DNA from: Clostridia bacterium
Lineage (GTDB): Bacteria > Bacillota > Clostridia > Oscillospirales > Acutalibacteraceae
Length of the DNA stretch: 34,236 nt
Direction: 5' to 3'
NCBI GenBank assembly: GCA_017380575.1
Contig: JAFODS010000032.1
Coordinates: 1-34,236 of the forward strand
Positions within the stretch are counted from its first letter, which is position 1; each line of letters starts with the position of its first letter. Made by a program: the position numbers and the translations under genes. The notes below the pieces were generated by a model. That model saw only the letters and a program-made list of their open reading frames with translations. It ran no database searches and was not told the origin of the DNA. Below, in pieces: positions 1-8,928 of the stretch.

Positions 1-3000
1 ACCGTCTTCTTCGATGAACTGAACCATAGCCATTCTGCCGTTTACAACAACGTCGAATGTGTTATGTGTATCTTCAGCCGGTGTGTATGTGATTGTTGAG
101 ATGCTTGAAACAACTTCCTTAGCTACGAGAGCGTCAAGAGCTGCGTTAAGAGCTGCTGCTACATCGTCGATTGTAGCCTGAGCTGATTCGCCGAGGTCAC
201 GTGCAACTGCCTTTGCATCTGCAAGAGCGTCTACTACTGCTGCCCATGTGTCAGCTGTCCATGCGTTCTGGTCATATGTGCCAGCGCGAAGGATAGCTGC
301 ATCAAGTGCTGTGTAATCAGCCTTCTTCTCGAGACCAGCGATAGCTGCTTCAAGAGCTTCTGCTACTGCATCAACTTCTGACTGCTGAGTCTTGGGAAGA
401 TCCTTAGCCAAACCTTCAACAAGTTCAAGAGCTGCATCAATTGCTGCCCATGAAGCTGCTGTATAATCATCCTTATTAAGAGATGCAATTGTATGAAGAG
501 CTACTTCAATTCTTGAGTAATCAGCGGGCTCAACAACAACTTCTTCCATAGCGTCGATAGCTGCGTTGATAGCTGCTGCGAATGCATCTACTTCGTCCTG
601 ATGATTTACGTTAAGGCCATAAACAACCTTAGCGATTGCAGCGTCTACAGCTGCGATTGATTCTGCTGTGTATTCTGCTGCTGCCTTCTTAGCTTCGAAT
701 GCTGCCTTAGCATCTTCAACTGCTGAGTAATCAGCTGCTGCAGCTGCTTTTACAGTAACCTTAAGGAAGTTGATTTCCTGAAGCTTAGCCTTAGCATAGT
801 TCTCATATGTGTAGTTCATTACGAGAGCTTCCTTAGCTGCAAGGTATGCTGCATATGAATCCTTATCATAGTAGTCAGCATCGTTAGCTTCGATAGCTGC
901 GATGTGAGCGTTGATTGCTGTGTAATCCCATGCACGGAATTCAGCTGTTGAAATAGCTGCGTTGATAGCTGCTGCCATTGCATCAACCTTATCCTGATCC
1001 TTCTTCTTGAGGCCTGTAACAACTGTAGCCTTAGCTTCGTTGATAGCTTCAAGAGTAGCATCTGAATAGCTGTTTACGCCGTTGTCCTTCTTGTTGAGGA
1101 TAGCGTCTGCAGCTGCGATAGCTGCGTTAACCTTTGAGTAGTCAGCGTCTGCCTCAACGAGAGCTGCGATAGCTGCATTAAGAGCTGCTGCTGCTTCGTC
1201 GATGATAGCCTGATCGTTAGCTGTGAGGTCACGTGCAACTGCTTCTGCATTTGCAAGAGCTGTTGTTACGTCTGCGAATGATACATAGTTGTCAGCTACG
1301 AGAGCCTTAGCTGCTGCGATAGCTGCGTCAAGTTCTGCATAGTTTGCGCCTGCTGCAGGAACGAGAGCCTTGATAGCTGCATCAAGAGCTTCTGCTGCTG
1401 CGTCAACTGTAGCCTGAGCTGTAATCTTGAGATCACGAGCAACTGCCTTAGCTGCGTCATACTTAGCCTTAGCTGCTTCATATGAATCAACTGTCCATGC
1501 CTTTGCATCGATAGCTTCGAATGCTTCGATAGCTGCGTCGAGAGCTGCATAGTTAGCTGCCTTCTCTTCAAGTGCCTTGTAAGCTGCATCGAGGTCTGCA
1601 AGAGCGTTGTCGATTTCAGCCTGTGATGTAGCAACGAGTGACTGTGCTGCTGCAAGAGCTGCATTGAATGCACCTGCTGTTGCATCTGTGTAGATAGATG
1701 TGTCTGTATCCTTAACTTCAGCGATCTTAGCGTTAAGAGCTGAGTAGTCAAGTGCCGGAGCAAGAGCGTCGATAGCTGCGTTAAGAGCGTCAGCTGCATC
1801 GTCTACTGTTGCCTGTGCTGATACGCCTGTGTTTGTCTGGCTGATAGCCTTAGCTGCGTTATAAACAGCTGTTGCCGAGTCAAAGTTTGACCATGCTGCA
1901 GGATCAAGAGCATCGTAACGCTCGATAGCTGCATTGAGTTCTGCAAAGTTAGCGAGATCTTCAGCACCATCGATAGCTGCAACGAGTTCTGTTACTGCTG
2001 CGTCGATGTCATCCTGAGATGTTGCTTCAAGAGCTGCTGTACCGTTATCGATAGCATCGTTAAGAGCTGCCTTTGAATCATCTGTGATGTTGCCCTTGAG
2101 AGCTTCAGCTGCTTCAGCAATCTTAGCGTTAAGAGCTGAGAAATCAAGTTCGGGCTCTGAAGCACCAGGAACTACGAGTGTAAGAGTAGCCTCTGAAAGA
2201 TCCCAGTACTGATTGTCGTCTGAATACTTCATGTTCGGGTTAAGAGCTGCCTGTGTGTCAACAACTTCACAGGGCTCGTCGCAATCTGCGCAAACACCGT
2301 TTTCATAAAGTCTCAAAGCACCCTGAGGCTTAGCTGAGCGCTGCTCAAGGCCTTCAGGAATTGTTACGTAGTATGTTGTGCCCGGCTTTGCATCTGCAGG
2401 AACCTTAACAGGCATCATAAGAAGATGAACTGAATCATCATCAAACATACATGTTTCACCAACACCTGAAGAAACAAGGTTGTTGAAACGGTTGAACTTC
2501 CACTCGTTCATGTTGAAGAGGTTGTTACCCTCATCGTCTGTCGGCCAGTTCTGTGCAACGTCGTCATTGAAGCCTTCCATTGCCTGCATTGACCAGTTGT
2601 TCTGAGCTGAGTATGATGTACCCTGGAGATCTGCCCAATAGTTGTCACTATTCCAGATATGGATCTTCTTGAGGTTAGCCTTAGAGATGTCAGTTGTTAC
2701 GCCTCTCTGAGCCTGATAATCCTCATTAGAGTCAATAAGACCTGCTGAATAGAAGAGGTTAGCCTGGATTGTGTGAACAAAATAGTTGTTTGTTACATAA
2801 ATGCGAACGAAAACTGTATCGCCAGGCTGAACTTCGATTTCAGCACCGGGATCTGATTCGTCGCCTTCAGTGATTGTTACCTTCGAGTTTGTTGTCCACT
2901 TTGCTGAACCAACCGAACCGGTAAGCCACATCTTAACCTGGTAATCGGAATCTTCAGGACCATTAGCTGAACCAACAACTGCGAAAGCGCTGAGTGCAAG

Positions 3001-3045
3001 TACAAGAGCAAGTACAACACTCAAAACTTTTTTTGCGAGTTTCAT
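1..3045 (-). CDS. Secreted stalk protein with ten FIVAR-like repeats (partial, C-terminus beyond left edge)
   Basis: An uninterrupted reading frame of 1015 codons runs from the ATG at 3045 to base 1 with no stop, so the C-terminus lies outside the window. The start is preceded by AGGAGG (3053-3058 on the plus strand). Residues 1-26 are a signal peptide (MKLAKK, then a Val/Leu/Ala core). Residues about 30-250 form a beta-rich domain whose pattern matches the N-terminal domain of the next gene upstream: a hydrophobic strand, an N-N/S-Y motif, then a long strand. From about residue 300 to 977 there are ten units of about 65-72 residues, each opening with D-Y-(S/T/A)-x-(L/I)-x-x-x-I and closing with an Ala-rich AAxALNAAIxAL helix; this is the pattern of FIVAR/three-helix repeats of surface adhesins. 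A new non-repeat domain begins near residue 978. Likely role: a long extracellular spacer. Binding target unknown. Confidence 0.85.
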   Translation of the reverse strand, partial: MKLAKKVLSVVLALVLALSAFAVVGSANGPEDSDYQVKMWLTGSVGSAKWTTNSKVTITEGDESDPGAEIEVQPGDTVFVRIYVTNNYFVHTIQANLFYSAGLIDSNEDYQAQRGVTTDISKANLKKIHIWNSDNYWADLQGTSYSAQNNWSMQAMEGFNDDVAQNWPTDDEGNNLFNMNEWKFNRFNNLVSSGVGETCMFDDDSVHLLMMPVKVPADAKPGTTYYVTIPEGLEQRSAKPQGALRLYENGVCADCDEPCEVVDTQAALNPNMKYSDDNQYWDLSEATLTLVVPGASEPELDFSALNAKIAEAAEALKGNITDDSKAALNDAIDNGTAALEATSQDDIDAAVTELVAAIDGAEDLANFAELNAAIERYDALDPAAWSNFDSATAVYNAAKAISQTNTGVSAQATVDDAADALNAAIDALAPALDYSALNAKIAEVKDTDTSIYTDATAGAFNAALAAAQSLVATSQAEIDNALADLDAAYKALEEKAANYAALDAAIEAFEAIDAKAWTVDSYEAAKAKYDAAKAVARDLKITAQATVDAAAEALDAAIKALVPAAGANYAELDAAIAAAKALVADNYVSFADVTTALANAEAVARDLTANDQAIIDEAAAALNAAIAALVEADADYSKVNAAIAAADAILNKKDNGVNSYSDATLEAINEAKATVVTGLKKKDQDKVDAMAAAINAAISTAEFRAWDYTAINAHIAAIEANDADYYDKDSYAAYLAAKEALVMNYTYENYAKAKLQEINFLKVTVKAAAAADYSAVEDAKAAFEAKKAAAEYTAESIAAVDAAIAKVVYGLNVNHQDEVDAFAAAINAAIDAMEEVVVEPADYSRIEVALHTIASLNKDDYTAASWAAIDAALELVEGLAKDLPKTQQSEVDAVAEALEAAIAGLEKKADYTALDAAILRAGTYDQNAWTADTWAAVVDALADAKAVARDLGESAQATIDDVAAALNAALDALVAKEVVSSISTITYTPAEDTHNTFDVVVNGRMAMVQFIEEDG

Positions 3046-3092
3046 TGAATAATCCTCCTAAATTAATATTACCAAATAATCAGTTTTGCTGA

Positions 3093-4172
3093 TTAGTATG
3101 GATTAGTTTGATCAATAACAATTGAACCACTTGTTATTTCAAGATAAACTGGTAAATCACCGATATCAATTACGCCGTCGTTTGTAAGATCGCCTGCAAA
3201 TGCAACTGTTGCATCTTCACAAACGATGTCACCGGCAGCATAACTGATGATAAAAGACAAGTCGTTGTTGTCACTGATTGCGTCACCGTCGATGTCACCG
3301 AAGATAACAAGGTCATACGACTTAACATTTACGCCGTCAATCGCAAGATTGAGCTTTGTACCTGTACCGTAACCAAAATCTGTCGGAGTTGAACGGAGAA
3401 CAGCTTTGCCTGTAGGTTTAACATATTCCTTGATTTCTGCATTACTTGCAATACCCACAGCGAGACCGTAAACGCGTCGGTTTTCTTCGTCTACAACACC
3501 GGGTGTACCGAAATCTTCGTTAGGAACAAGAGAAACCTGTTCACCAACTACCATTGCATTTGCTTCAACGAATGTCATCTGACATGTTTCAGCATTAAGA
3601 TAGTAGAAGGTTGTTGCATCTGCGGGATTTTCGATTGCCTGATAGTAGAAAAGATCTGACTCAGCAGGAATGAAAATTGTACCTGTCTTACCAACCGCAG
3701 TTGTCTTTGTTTTGAGCTCGAATGTGAAAGCGAGCTCGCCAGCTTCATTATTGAGATAACCTACTTCACCATTAGCAACAGAAGCAGTCCACTGAACGAG
3801 AACGCAACCGAAAGCTGAGGGATCGTAAGCTTCAGGAATGAAGTCTGCACCACCGTTAGTGTGGTTCTCATTTATTGTACCCTTAGCGGCACAAGCACCA
3901 TAGGACTTAAGACCGATAATTGTCGGAAGCTCATAAACTTCCGAGTCGAACATTATCGGGAAACGGAAAGACGGAACATTATAGTTAGAAGCGATTGTAA
4001 CCTTAACCTGAACAGCAGCTTCTGCTTCATATGTTTCGTTATCCGTTGTGATAGTTACTGTCATTGCTTCTGTTCCCGTCGGAGTGCCTGCAGCGGAAGC
4101 GCTGACAGCAAAGAGGGAAAGAGCAAGAGTTACAGCAAGAAGAATAGCAAGAATTTTCTTTGAAATTTTCAC
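3093..4172 (-). CDS. Secreted protein with cohesin-like beta domain and C-terminal dockerin
   Basis: 359 residues. Residues 1-27 form a signal peptide ending in SASA. Residues about 35-210 are beta-rich and resemble cohesin-type domains: alternating hydrophobic strands, a V-x-V-x-I-x-S-N-Y segment, then F-x-F-x-x-x-F-D. The same pattern occurs in the N-terminal domain of the neighbouring stalk protein. The last 70 residues carry two dockerin-type calcium loops, GDIDGDAISDNNDLS and GDLTNDGVIDIGDLP, each followed by a short helix. Dockerins bind cohesins in cellulosome-type assemblies, so a protein with both could be an adaptor or could self-assemble. The gene lies 47 bp upstream of the stalk gene and 109 bp downstream of the 1349-residue gene, all in one direction. 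A GAGG site (AGGAGG, 4180-4185 region) precedes the ATG. The cohesin assignment is by pattern only; the dockerin assignment is firmer. Confidence 0.8.
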   Translation of the reverse strand: MKISKKILAILLAVTLALSLFAVSASAAGTPTGTEAMTVTITTDNETYEAEAAVQVKVTIASNYNVPSFRFPIMFDSEVYELPTIIGLKSYGACAAKGTINENHTNGGADFIPEAYDPSAFGCVLVQWTASVANGEVGYLNNEAGELAFTFELKTKTTAVGKTGTIFIPAESDLFYYQAIENPADATTFYYLNAETCQMTFVEANAMVVGEQVSLVPNEDFGTPGVVDEENRRVYGLAVGIASNAEIKEYVKPTGKAVLRSTPTDFGYGTGTKLNLAIDGVNVKSYDLVIFGDIDGDAISDNNDLSFIISYAAGDIVCEDATVAFAGDLTNDGVIDIGDLPVYLEITSGSIVIDQTNPY

Positions 4173-4229
4173 TTTGTATTCCTCCTGTTAATAGATTTCT
4201 GACACGGCATAGAGCTGACCTCTCGCCGT

Positions 4230-4264
4230 TTATTCCTCAGAGGCTTTCGCCTCCGAGGGAATAA
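4230..4264 (-). terminator. Strong hairpin between two secreted-protein genes
   Basis: On the minus strand this reads TTATTCC, CTC, GGAGGC, loop GAAA, GCCTC, GAG, GAATAA: a long stem closed by a GNRA-type GAAA tetraloop. It lies 18 bases after the stop of the 1349-residue gene. There is no clear U-run after it, so it may be a partial terminator or a stem that stabilises or processes the mRNA between operon genes. Confidence 0.55.
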
Positions 4265-4281
4265 TGAGATAAATTAATCAA

Positions 4282-7200
4282 TTAAGCGATTTCACGTGAC
4301 TCATAGTTAACAACAACTGAACCTGCAGCGATTTCGAGATAGCTGTTGATTTCAGCTGTATCGATAACGCCATCGAAGTTAGTGTCACCAACGATTGTAT
4401 CGAATTCAGTCGGAACGATTGAACCACCTGTAATTTCGAGGATAACGCTTACTTCACTTGTATCAGTTGCAGCGTCACCTGTCAAGTCTGTGAATACTGC
4501 TACAGTATAAGTTGCAAGAACTGAATCATCAGCTTCGCTCTTGATCTCGATGATAGCACCTGTTGAGAATTCACCCTGCTCGTTCTCAGTAACCTCAACA
4601 TAGCAACCTGTGCAGTTGAAGTATTCAGCAAAGTCACGAGTGGGATCAATACCTGTGATAACGCCGCCATCGAACAATTCGATAACTTCGATAGGCTCAA
4701 ATGATGCATCACCGCTCGGCTCGTCGCCGCCCTCTGAAGGAGCTACGAGTCTCTTCTCAGCTTCGAGAAGTTCACGGTAAGCTGTCTTAACCTGTGTCGG
4801 GTTAGCTTTAGCGCTGTTAGCTGTTGTTGTTGCGAATGTAAGAGCGTTCTGGTAATCTGTCCATGACTCTTCTGAATAGTCAGCCTGATCACCGATTACT
4901 CTTGTCGGGTTAGCAAGCTCTGCCTGAAGGTGAGCCTTGTAAACCGGAGCGTCAAGAAGTCTTGAGAAGTAAAGCTCGAATCTGTGCTCGTTGTAAGCCT
5001 TATCAAGCTCGTTAACAACTGCTACTTCACCTGTCTCTTCGTTCGGGATTGTAGCTGCGTCGATCATACCTTCAAGAGTTCTGAGTTCATCACGGAAGTT
5101 ATAGTATGTATATGCTACATAGTCAGAAACACCGTGGTGGATGTATGCCGGGTCATAATACGGAAGGTCTTCCGGATTTGACGGATAGCACTTTTCGATA
5201 AGTGCGATTGAAGAATCAACACCAGCTGAAAGAACCTGTGCGTCGAGTTCTTCGATTGCTGCAACGAGGTTATCGTAAGCCGGCTTGTAGAGGCTGAACT
5301 TACCTGTTGCTGTTGCGAATGTTGTGTTACGGAAGCAGCTGTAAACAGCCTTTGATGCATCTTCCATAGCCTTTGAGTATGCCTGCCATACTGTCATGCC
5401 AGAGAATACTGTTGACTGAGCTGTACCGTAAGCAGCCTGCTGACGGTGCTTGCCCATTTCATCTTCAAGGATTCCGGGAAGACCGTAGTCCTTATACATG
5501 AAGATAAGAGCAGTTGTGTTCTGAACAGTTGTTGAACCGATCTTAGCACCGAGAGCATACTGGATTCTCGGGTAACGAGTGATAGCACCTGTTGAGGGGT
5601 TCTTAACTGTACCGTTTTCGATCATTGAATCCCAAACAGCTTCTCTCTCTTCACCAGTGAGTTCGCCGTAAGCTTCTGTGATCTTGAACGGGTTGATGTT
5701 TACGATACCAGCTGTATCTTCAACCTGAGGCATTACTGTGTAAGCGTCTGTGTTCATTTCGATGTAGCAGTCGCCGTCTACTGTTTCAGGATGCTGGTTT
5801 GTTGTGTTCTCAGTAAATGTGAGAAGAGTTGAATACGGAACAACGTTGTCATACTGAGCAGCGTTTGTATTCTGGATTGTTACAGTGATGTCTTCGATAT
5901 CGCCGATGCTGCTTGCATAGAGGTAACGAGGACCGTCTGTGATTGAGAAGCCGCCAACCTTATTTGATGTAAGAGCTGTTGTATCGTCGGGAGCTTCGTT
6001 GTAAGCAAGGTATGAATACAATGTTTCTGTGATGGGTTCCTCTGTAAGCGGTGAACCGTCTTCTGTAAGAACATCGTATGTGATTGTGATAACGAACGGA
6101 GTAGAAGCCTTAACAGCACCTGTGAATGCCATTTCAACTGTCTGACCACCTGCGATTGTGGTGGGGTATGTAACCTTGATAGCAGATACGTTAGTTGTTA
6201 CTGACTTGATGTCGTATGTGTAGAGCTTATCCTGATGGAATACGCCGTTCTTATCTGTGTAACCTGTGTTGATACCTGTTGAACCGTTACGAACCATAAG
6301 CTTGATAGCAACTGAACCAGCTGTTCTGATTGAGTTACCTTCAACGTTTGCGTCTGTCGGGTCCCAAGTAAGTTCAGGGAATTCGAATTCCTGATCGTTT
6401 GTAAGATCAAGGATACCGCAAAGTGTCGGAAGGATAGCCTTAACAAGGTTTGCCTTGTAGTTCCAGAGAGCATCGAAGATAGCTCTAACTGTACCTGCAA
6501 GAGCCTGGTTTGTTACGAGACCATCAATAGTTGTACTTGCCTTAAAAGCACCCGGGAAGATGATGTTGATAACGCGAGATACAAGGTTGATGATAACCTG
6601 CTTCGGAGTCTTCTGAAGCTCTGAATCTGAACGATATACAAAGAGTGAGAAGAGCTCTTCGATTTCGAGGTCAGCGATTGTGTTAACGAGAGTGAAGATG
6701 AAGTTCTTCAAGCTGCCGTTAGCTGAAGCAGGAAGCCAGTTTTCAGGAATGATTGAGAAGATAACTGTATCGATTGTTTCCCAACCTGAAGCACCGTCTT
6801 TGAAAGTAATACCGTTGAGGAGACCGCCGTAGTTTTCTACTGCGTAGTCAGCTGCCTTCTTGAGCTGAGCATCAACGCCGTCCATATCGTCAACGTACTC
6901 AAGGCCGAGGTCAAGCTCTGCGCTTACAGCGTGGATAGCATAGTTGATACCCATGATAACAAGAGAGTCTGTGCTGTTCGGATCAAGATCTGAGAAATCA
7001 AGCTCCGGAACGTCAGTTGCAAGAATCTGCTGAAGAGCGATAAATGCAAACTCACGGATTGTGTCTGTTTCAGGAATGTACATACCGTAGCATGAGCTGT
7101 TGATGATAGCGCGAACTGCATAAACAACGAGTTCAACGTCTGTCATAGCTTCAAGCTGTTCGGGAGTAGCAAGCTCGATGTAATCTGCGAAGAGATCATC

Positions 7201-8331
7201 ACCTGCGTTTTCAAGGAGTTCCTTAGCAACACGAACGAGGTTCGGCTTGAAAGCTTCCTTGCCGCCTGCCTGCCATACGATAACTTCCGGCTTAACGAGC
7301 TGATCAAGGATTGACTTGATGATGTTGTTACCCTGCTCGATGAATCCTTCATCTGTGAATTCATATGTAGGAACAACATAGTCAATGTTGAGAAGGCTTG
7401 CATACTCGTTGAGGTTATCGCGGTTCTCAGTTGTTGTGCCATCTTCGTTAGCGATGTACTCAACACCACAGAACTTCTGGATTGTGCTCTTAAGATCACT
7501 GTTCATAAGAGGAACAAGAAGTTCGTTGTAAAGAACCTTAATAACGTTATCAAGGAATGTGTACATTGTGCCTGATGAGATGTTTGTCTTACCCTTAAGA
7601 GCAGGAACAAGACCGTCAACATGCACGATTTCGCCTTCGTCATTTTCCTCATCGTAACCGTCAACTATGTACTTGTCGATAAGGCTCTGAGCCATAGCGT
7701 CAACAGAAGAATTCTTAACCTGATCATCTGTTCCCTCTACGCCGTAAGCAAACTCATAAAGGAGACCCTTGAGGAGCTTGTTTACGTCCATGAACTCACT
7801 GAGGTCGATAAGTGAACTAAGGATTGAACCTGTGTCGAGGTTACCTTCAACGAAAGAAACGAGAAGGTCTGTGTTGTCATGCAAGAACTGAAGAACTGCG
7901 TAAACGATATGTACGTCAGTCTTGCTTGCTGTGCCTCTTCTTACGCCGCCCTTAGCTTCAGTTGCGAATGCGTCAACATTCAAGTTCTGAAGGTCACCGA
8001 GCATACCCTTCAATGATGAGAAGAGTGCGCCGTTAACGATAGCGTAAACAGAGTCCATTGCTGCGTCGATAGAAGTAAGGTCGATATCACCAACGATGAT
8101 GTCCTCACGTGTGAACTTAAGCTGTTCCTTTGTGAGCATACGATCTACTTCGTCCATTGCTGCTGATGCATACTGTTCTGTTGTAAGAACTGCTTTATCG
8201 AGCTTATTGTACTGATCGATAATAGCCGAATCCTTATAAGCAGTATGTGCAGCGCTTGCGCCGATTACGAGTGTTGAGCAGATCATGATGATTGCAAGAA
8301 TAACACTCAGAAATCTTTTTGCATTACTCAT
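4282..8331 (-). CDS. Large secreted protein with C-terminal dockerin-like module
   Basis: The first in-frame ATG (8349) overlaps its own Shine-Dalgarno sequence, so the start is set at the ATG at 8331, nine bases after GGAGGTG; this gives 1349 residues. The N-terminus is a signal peptide (SNAKRFLSVILAIIMICSTL, cleaved after GASA). Residues about 30-650 are mostly helical and match no family I can name. About 690-900 is beta-rich, with Ig-like spacing. About 1010-1230 contains helical FIVAR-like segments (for example a YSEESWTDYQNAL unit). The last about 80 residues hold one good dockerin loop, GDTNFDGVIDTAEINSYL, and one degenerate loop (TDLTGDAATDTSEV). It is probably exported and docked on the cell surface or a scaffold. 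It is the first gene of the cluster behind the promoter at 8660-8688. Its enzymatic role, if any, is unknown. Confidence 0.85.
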   Translation of the reverse strand: MSNAKRFLSVILAIIMICSTLVIGASAAHTAYKDSAIIDQYNKLDKAVLTTEQYASAAMDEVDRMLTKEQLKFTREDIIVGDIDLTSIDAAMDSVYAIVNGALFSSLKGMLGDLQNLNVDAFATEAKGGVRRGTASKTDVHIVYAVLQFLHDNTDLLVSFVEGNLDTGSILSSLIDLSEFMDVNKLLKGLLYEFAYGVEGTDDQVKNSSVDAMAQSLIDKYIVDGYDEENDEGEIVHVDGLVPALKGKTNISSGTMYTFLDNVIKVLYNELLVPLMNSDLKSTIQKFCGVEYIANEDGTTTENRDNLNEYASLLNIDYVVPTYEFTDEGFIEQGNNIIKSILDQLVKPEVIVWQAGGKEAFKPNLVRVAKELLENAGDDLFADYIELATPEQLEAMTDVELVVYAVRAIINSSCYGMYIPETDTIREFAFIALQQILATDVPELDFSDLDPNSTDSLVIMGINYAIHAVSAELDLGLEYVDDMDGVDAQLKKAADYAVENYGGLLNGITFKDGASGWETIDTVIFSIIPENWLPASANGSLKNFIFTLVNTIADLEIEELFSLFVYRSDSELQKTPKQVIINLVSRVINIIFPGAFKASTTIDGLVTNQALAGTVRAIFDALWNYKANLVKAILPTLCGILDLTNDQEFEFPELTWDPTDANVEGNSIRTAGSVAIKLMVRNGSTGINTGYTDKNGVFHQDKLYTYDIKSVTTNVSAIKVTYPTTIAGGQTVEMAFTGAVKASTPFVITITYDVLTEDGSPLTEEPITETLYSYLAYNEAPDDTTALTSNKVGGFSITDGPRYLYASSIGDIEDITVTIQNTNAAQYDNVVPYSTLLTFTENTTNQHPETVDGDCYIEMNTDAYTVMPQVEDTAGIVNINPFKITEAYGELTGEEREAVWDSMIENGTVKNPSTGAITRYPRIQYALGAKIGSTTVQNTTALIFMYKDYGLPGILEDEMGKHRQQAAYGTAQSTVFSGMTVWQAYSKAMEDASKAVYSCFRNTTFATATGKFSLYKPAYDNLVAAIEELDAQVLSAGVDSSIALIEKCYPSNPEDLPYYDPAYIHHGVSDYVAYTYYNFRDELRTLEGMIDAATIPNEETGEVAVVNELDKAYNEHRFELYFSRLLDAPVYKAHLQAELANPTRVIGDQADYSEESWTDYQNALTFATTTANSAKANPTQVKTAYRELLEAEKRLVAPSEGGDEPSGDASFEPIEVIELFDGGVITGIDPTRDFAEYFNCTGCYVEVTENEQGEFSTGAIIEIKSEADDSVLATYTVAVFTDLTGDAATDTSEVSVILEITGGSIVPTEFDTIVGDTNFDGVIDTAEINSYLEIAAGSVVVNYESREIA

Positions 8332-8340
8332 TTTGGATTG

Positions 8341-8347
8341 CACCTCC
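8341..8347 (-). promoter_or_regulatory. Ribosome binding site fixing the start of the 1349-residue gene
   Basis: GGAGGTG on the minus strand, nine bases before the ATG at 8331. It overlaps the upstream in-frame ATG at 8349, which therefore cannot be the start. Confidence 0.8.
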
Positions 8348-8399
8348 ATAAAATTTTATACTATTCAAATATAGTACATTTTGGTTGCACACAAGTTTA

Positions 8400-8653
8400 G
8401 TCAGCCGTGTGCTGCTGATGCGACATTATCACGTTTTCCTCATCAACCTCCTCAGAAATCGAACCGCCGCCGCCACCTAAGCCTTCCCGCCTTAGCAGCG
8501 TTGCCCGGCCCGCGCTGATGGTCGCGATTACTAACGTCAATACGACGCTGAAATAAACCAGTCGGATGTTCAAACATCCTGTCTAAGCGGTGTTTCAGCG
8601 GTCACTGAAATACACCAGGGCAGAATAACCCTAATGACACCACTCTTATGGTT
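8400..8653 (-). ncRNA. Candidate structured leader RNA
   Basis: About 250 bases between the promoter at 8660-8688 and the large secreted-protein gene, clearly more GC-rich than the AT-rich sequence on either side. At least six hairpins can be read: 8617-8632 (AGGG/CCCT), 8589-8616 (TTTCAG/CTGAAA with outer GGTG/CACC), 8564-8579 (GGATGT/ACATCC), 8535-8547 (CGTC/GACG), 8496-8517 (CAGCG/CGCTG) and 8477-8495 (CTAAG/CTTAG). No open reading frame explains the composition. I could not match it to a riboswitch I know by its conserved core (cobalamin, SAM, T-box, lysine, c-di-GMP-I). Size and host group would fit the raiA RNA class, but I cannot confirm that. It is either a 5' leader of the secreted-protein operon or a free small RNA. 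Confidence 0.55.
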
Positions 8654-8659
8654 AGTTTA

Positions 8660-8688
8660 AATATAAACTATTATGGTTGTAAAGTCAA
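8660..8688 (-). promoter_or_regulatory. Sigma-A promoter for leader RNA and secreted-protein cluster
   Basis: Minus strand TTGACT (8683-8688), 17-base spacer, TATATT (8660-8665). The predicted start is near 8653, giving a leader of about 320 bases before the ATG at 8331. Confidence 0.75.
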
Positions 8689-8834
8689 TAAATTTTCAAG
8701 GAATATTTTTAATTTGTACATATTTCACAGTATTTGATAACGTTTTTTTACACGCCAACATCTTGACTTTTTCAGGATGATTGGCTTGGATTTTTTTCGT
8801 GTTTTTTCGTCATCACAAACCTGTTTTTTTGTCT
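8689..8834. other. AT-rich spacer
   Basis: Between the cluster promoter and the truB terminator. It is AT-rich with several T-runs. I see no gene, repeat or convincing promoter in it. Confidence 0.5.
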
Positions 8835-8866
8835 AAAAAAACGGCACCGTGATAACCACGATGCCG
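8835..8866 (-). terminator. Rho-independent terminator of truB
   Basis: Minus strand stem CGGCATCGTG / CACGGTGCCG (one mismatch) with a five-base loop, followed by seven T. It lies about 60 bases after the truB stop codon. Confidence 0.85.
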
Positions 8867-8928
8867 TACCTGAATTGTCGCCTATTTATATATATTATAA
8901 AATGTATACGAATTTTGGTGTTTTTTTA

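Noticed and set aside
819-1799. Several minus-strand open frames rich in Gln, Leu and Ser
   Set aside because: They are shifted-frame readings of the Ala-rich repeat gene, whose main frame is open across the whole region and has a signal peptide and ribosome site.
3861-4163. Plus-strand open frame of about 100 codons
   Set aside because: Antisense to the cohesin-like/dockerin gene, no ribosome site, no family resemblance.
8331-8349. ATG at 8349 as start of the 1349-residue gene
   Set aside because: It overlaps the Shine-Dalgarno sequence of the ATG at 8331 and would add six residues before the signal peptide.
8400-8653. Possible cobalamin, SAM, T-box or c-di-GMP-I riboswitch
   Set aside because: The conserved core motifs of those classes were looked for by eye on the minus strand and not found.
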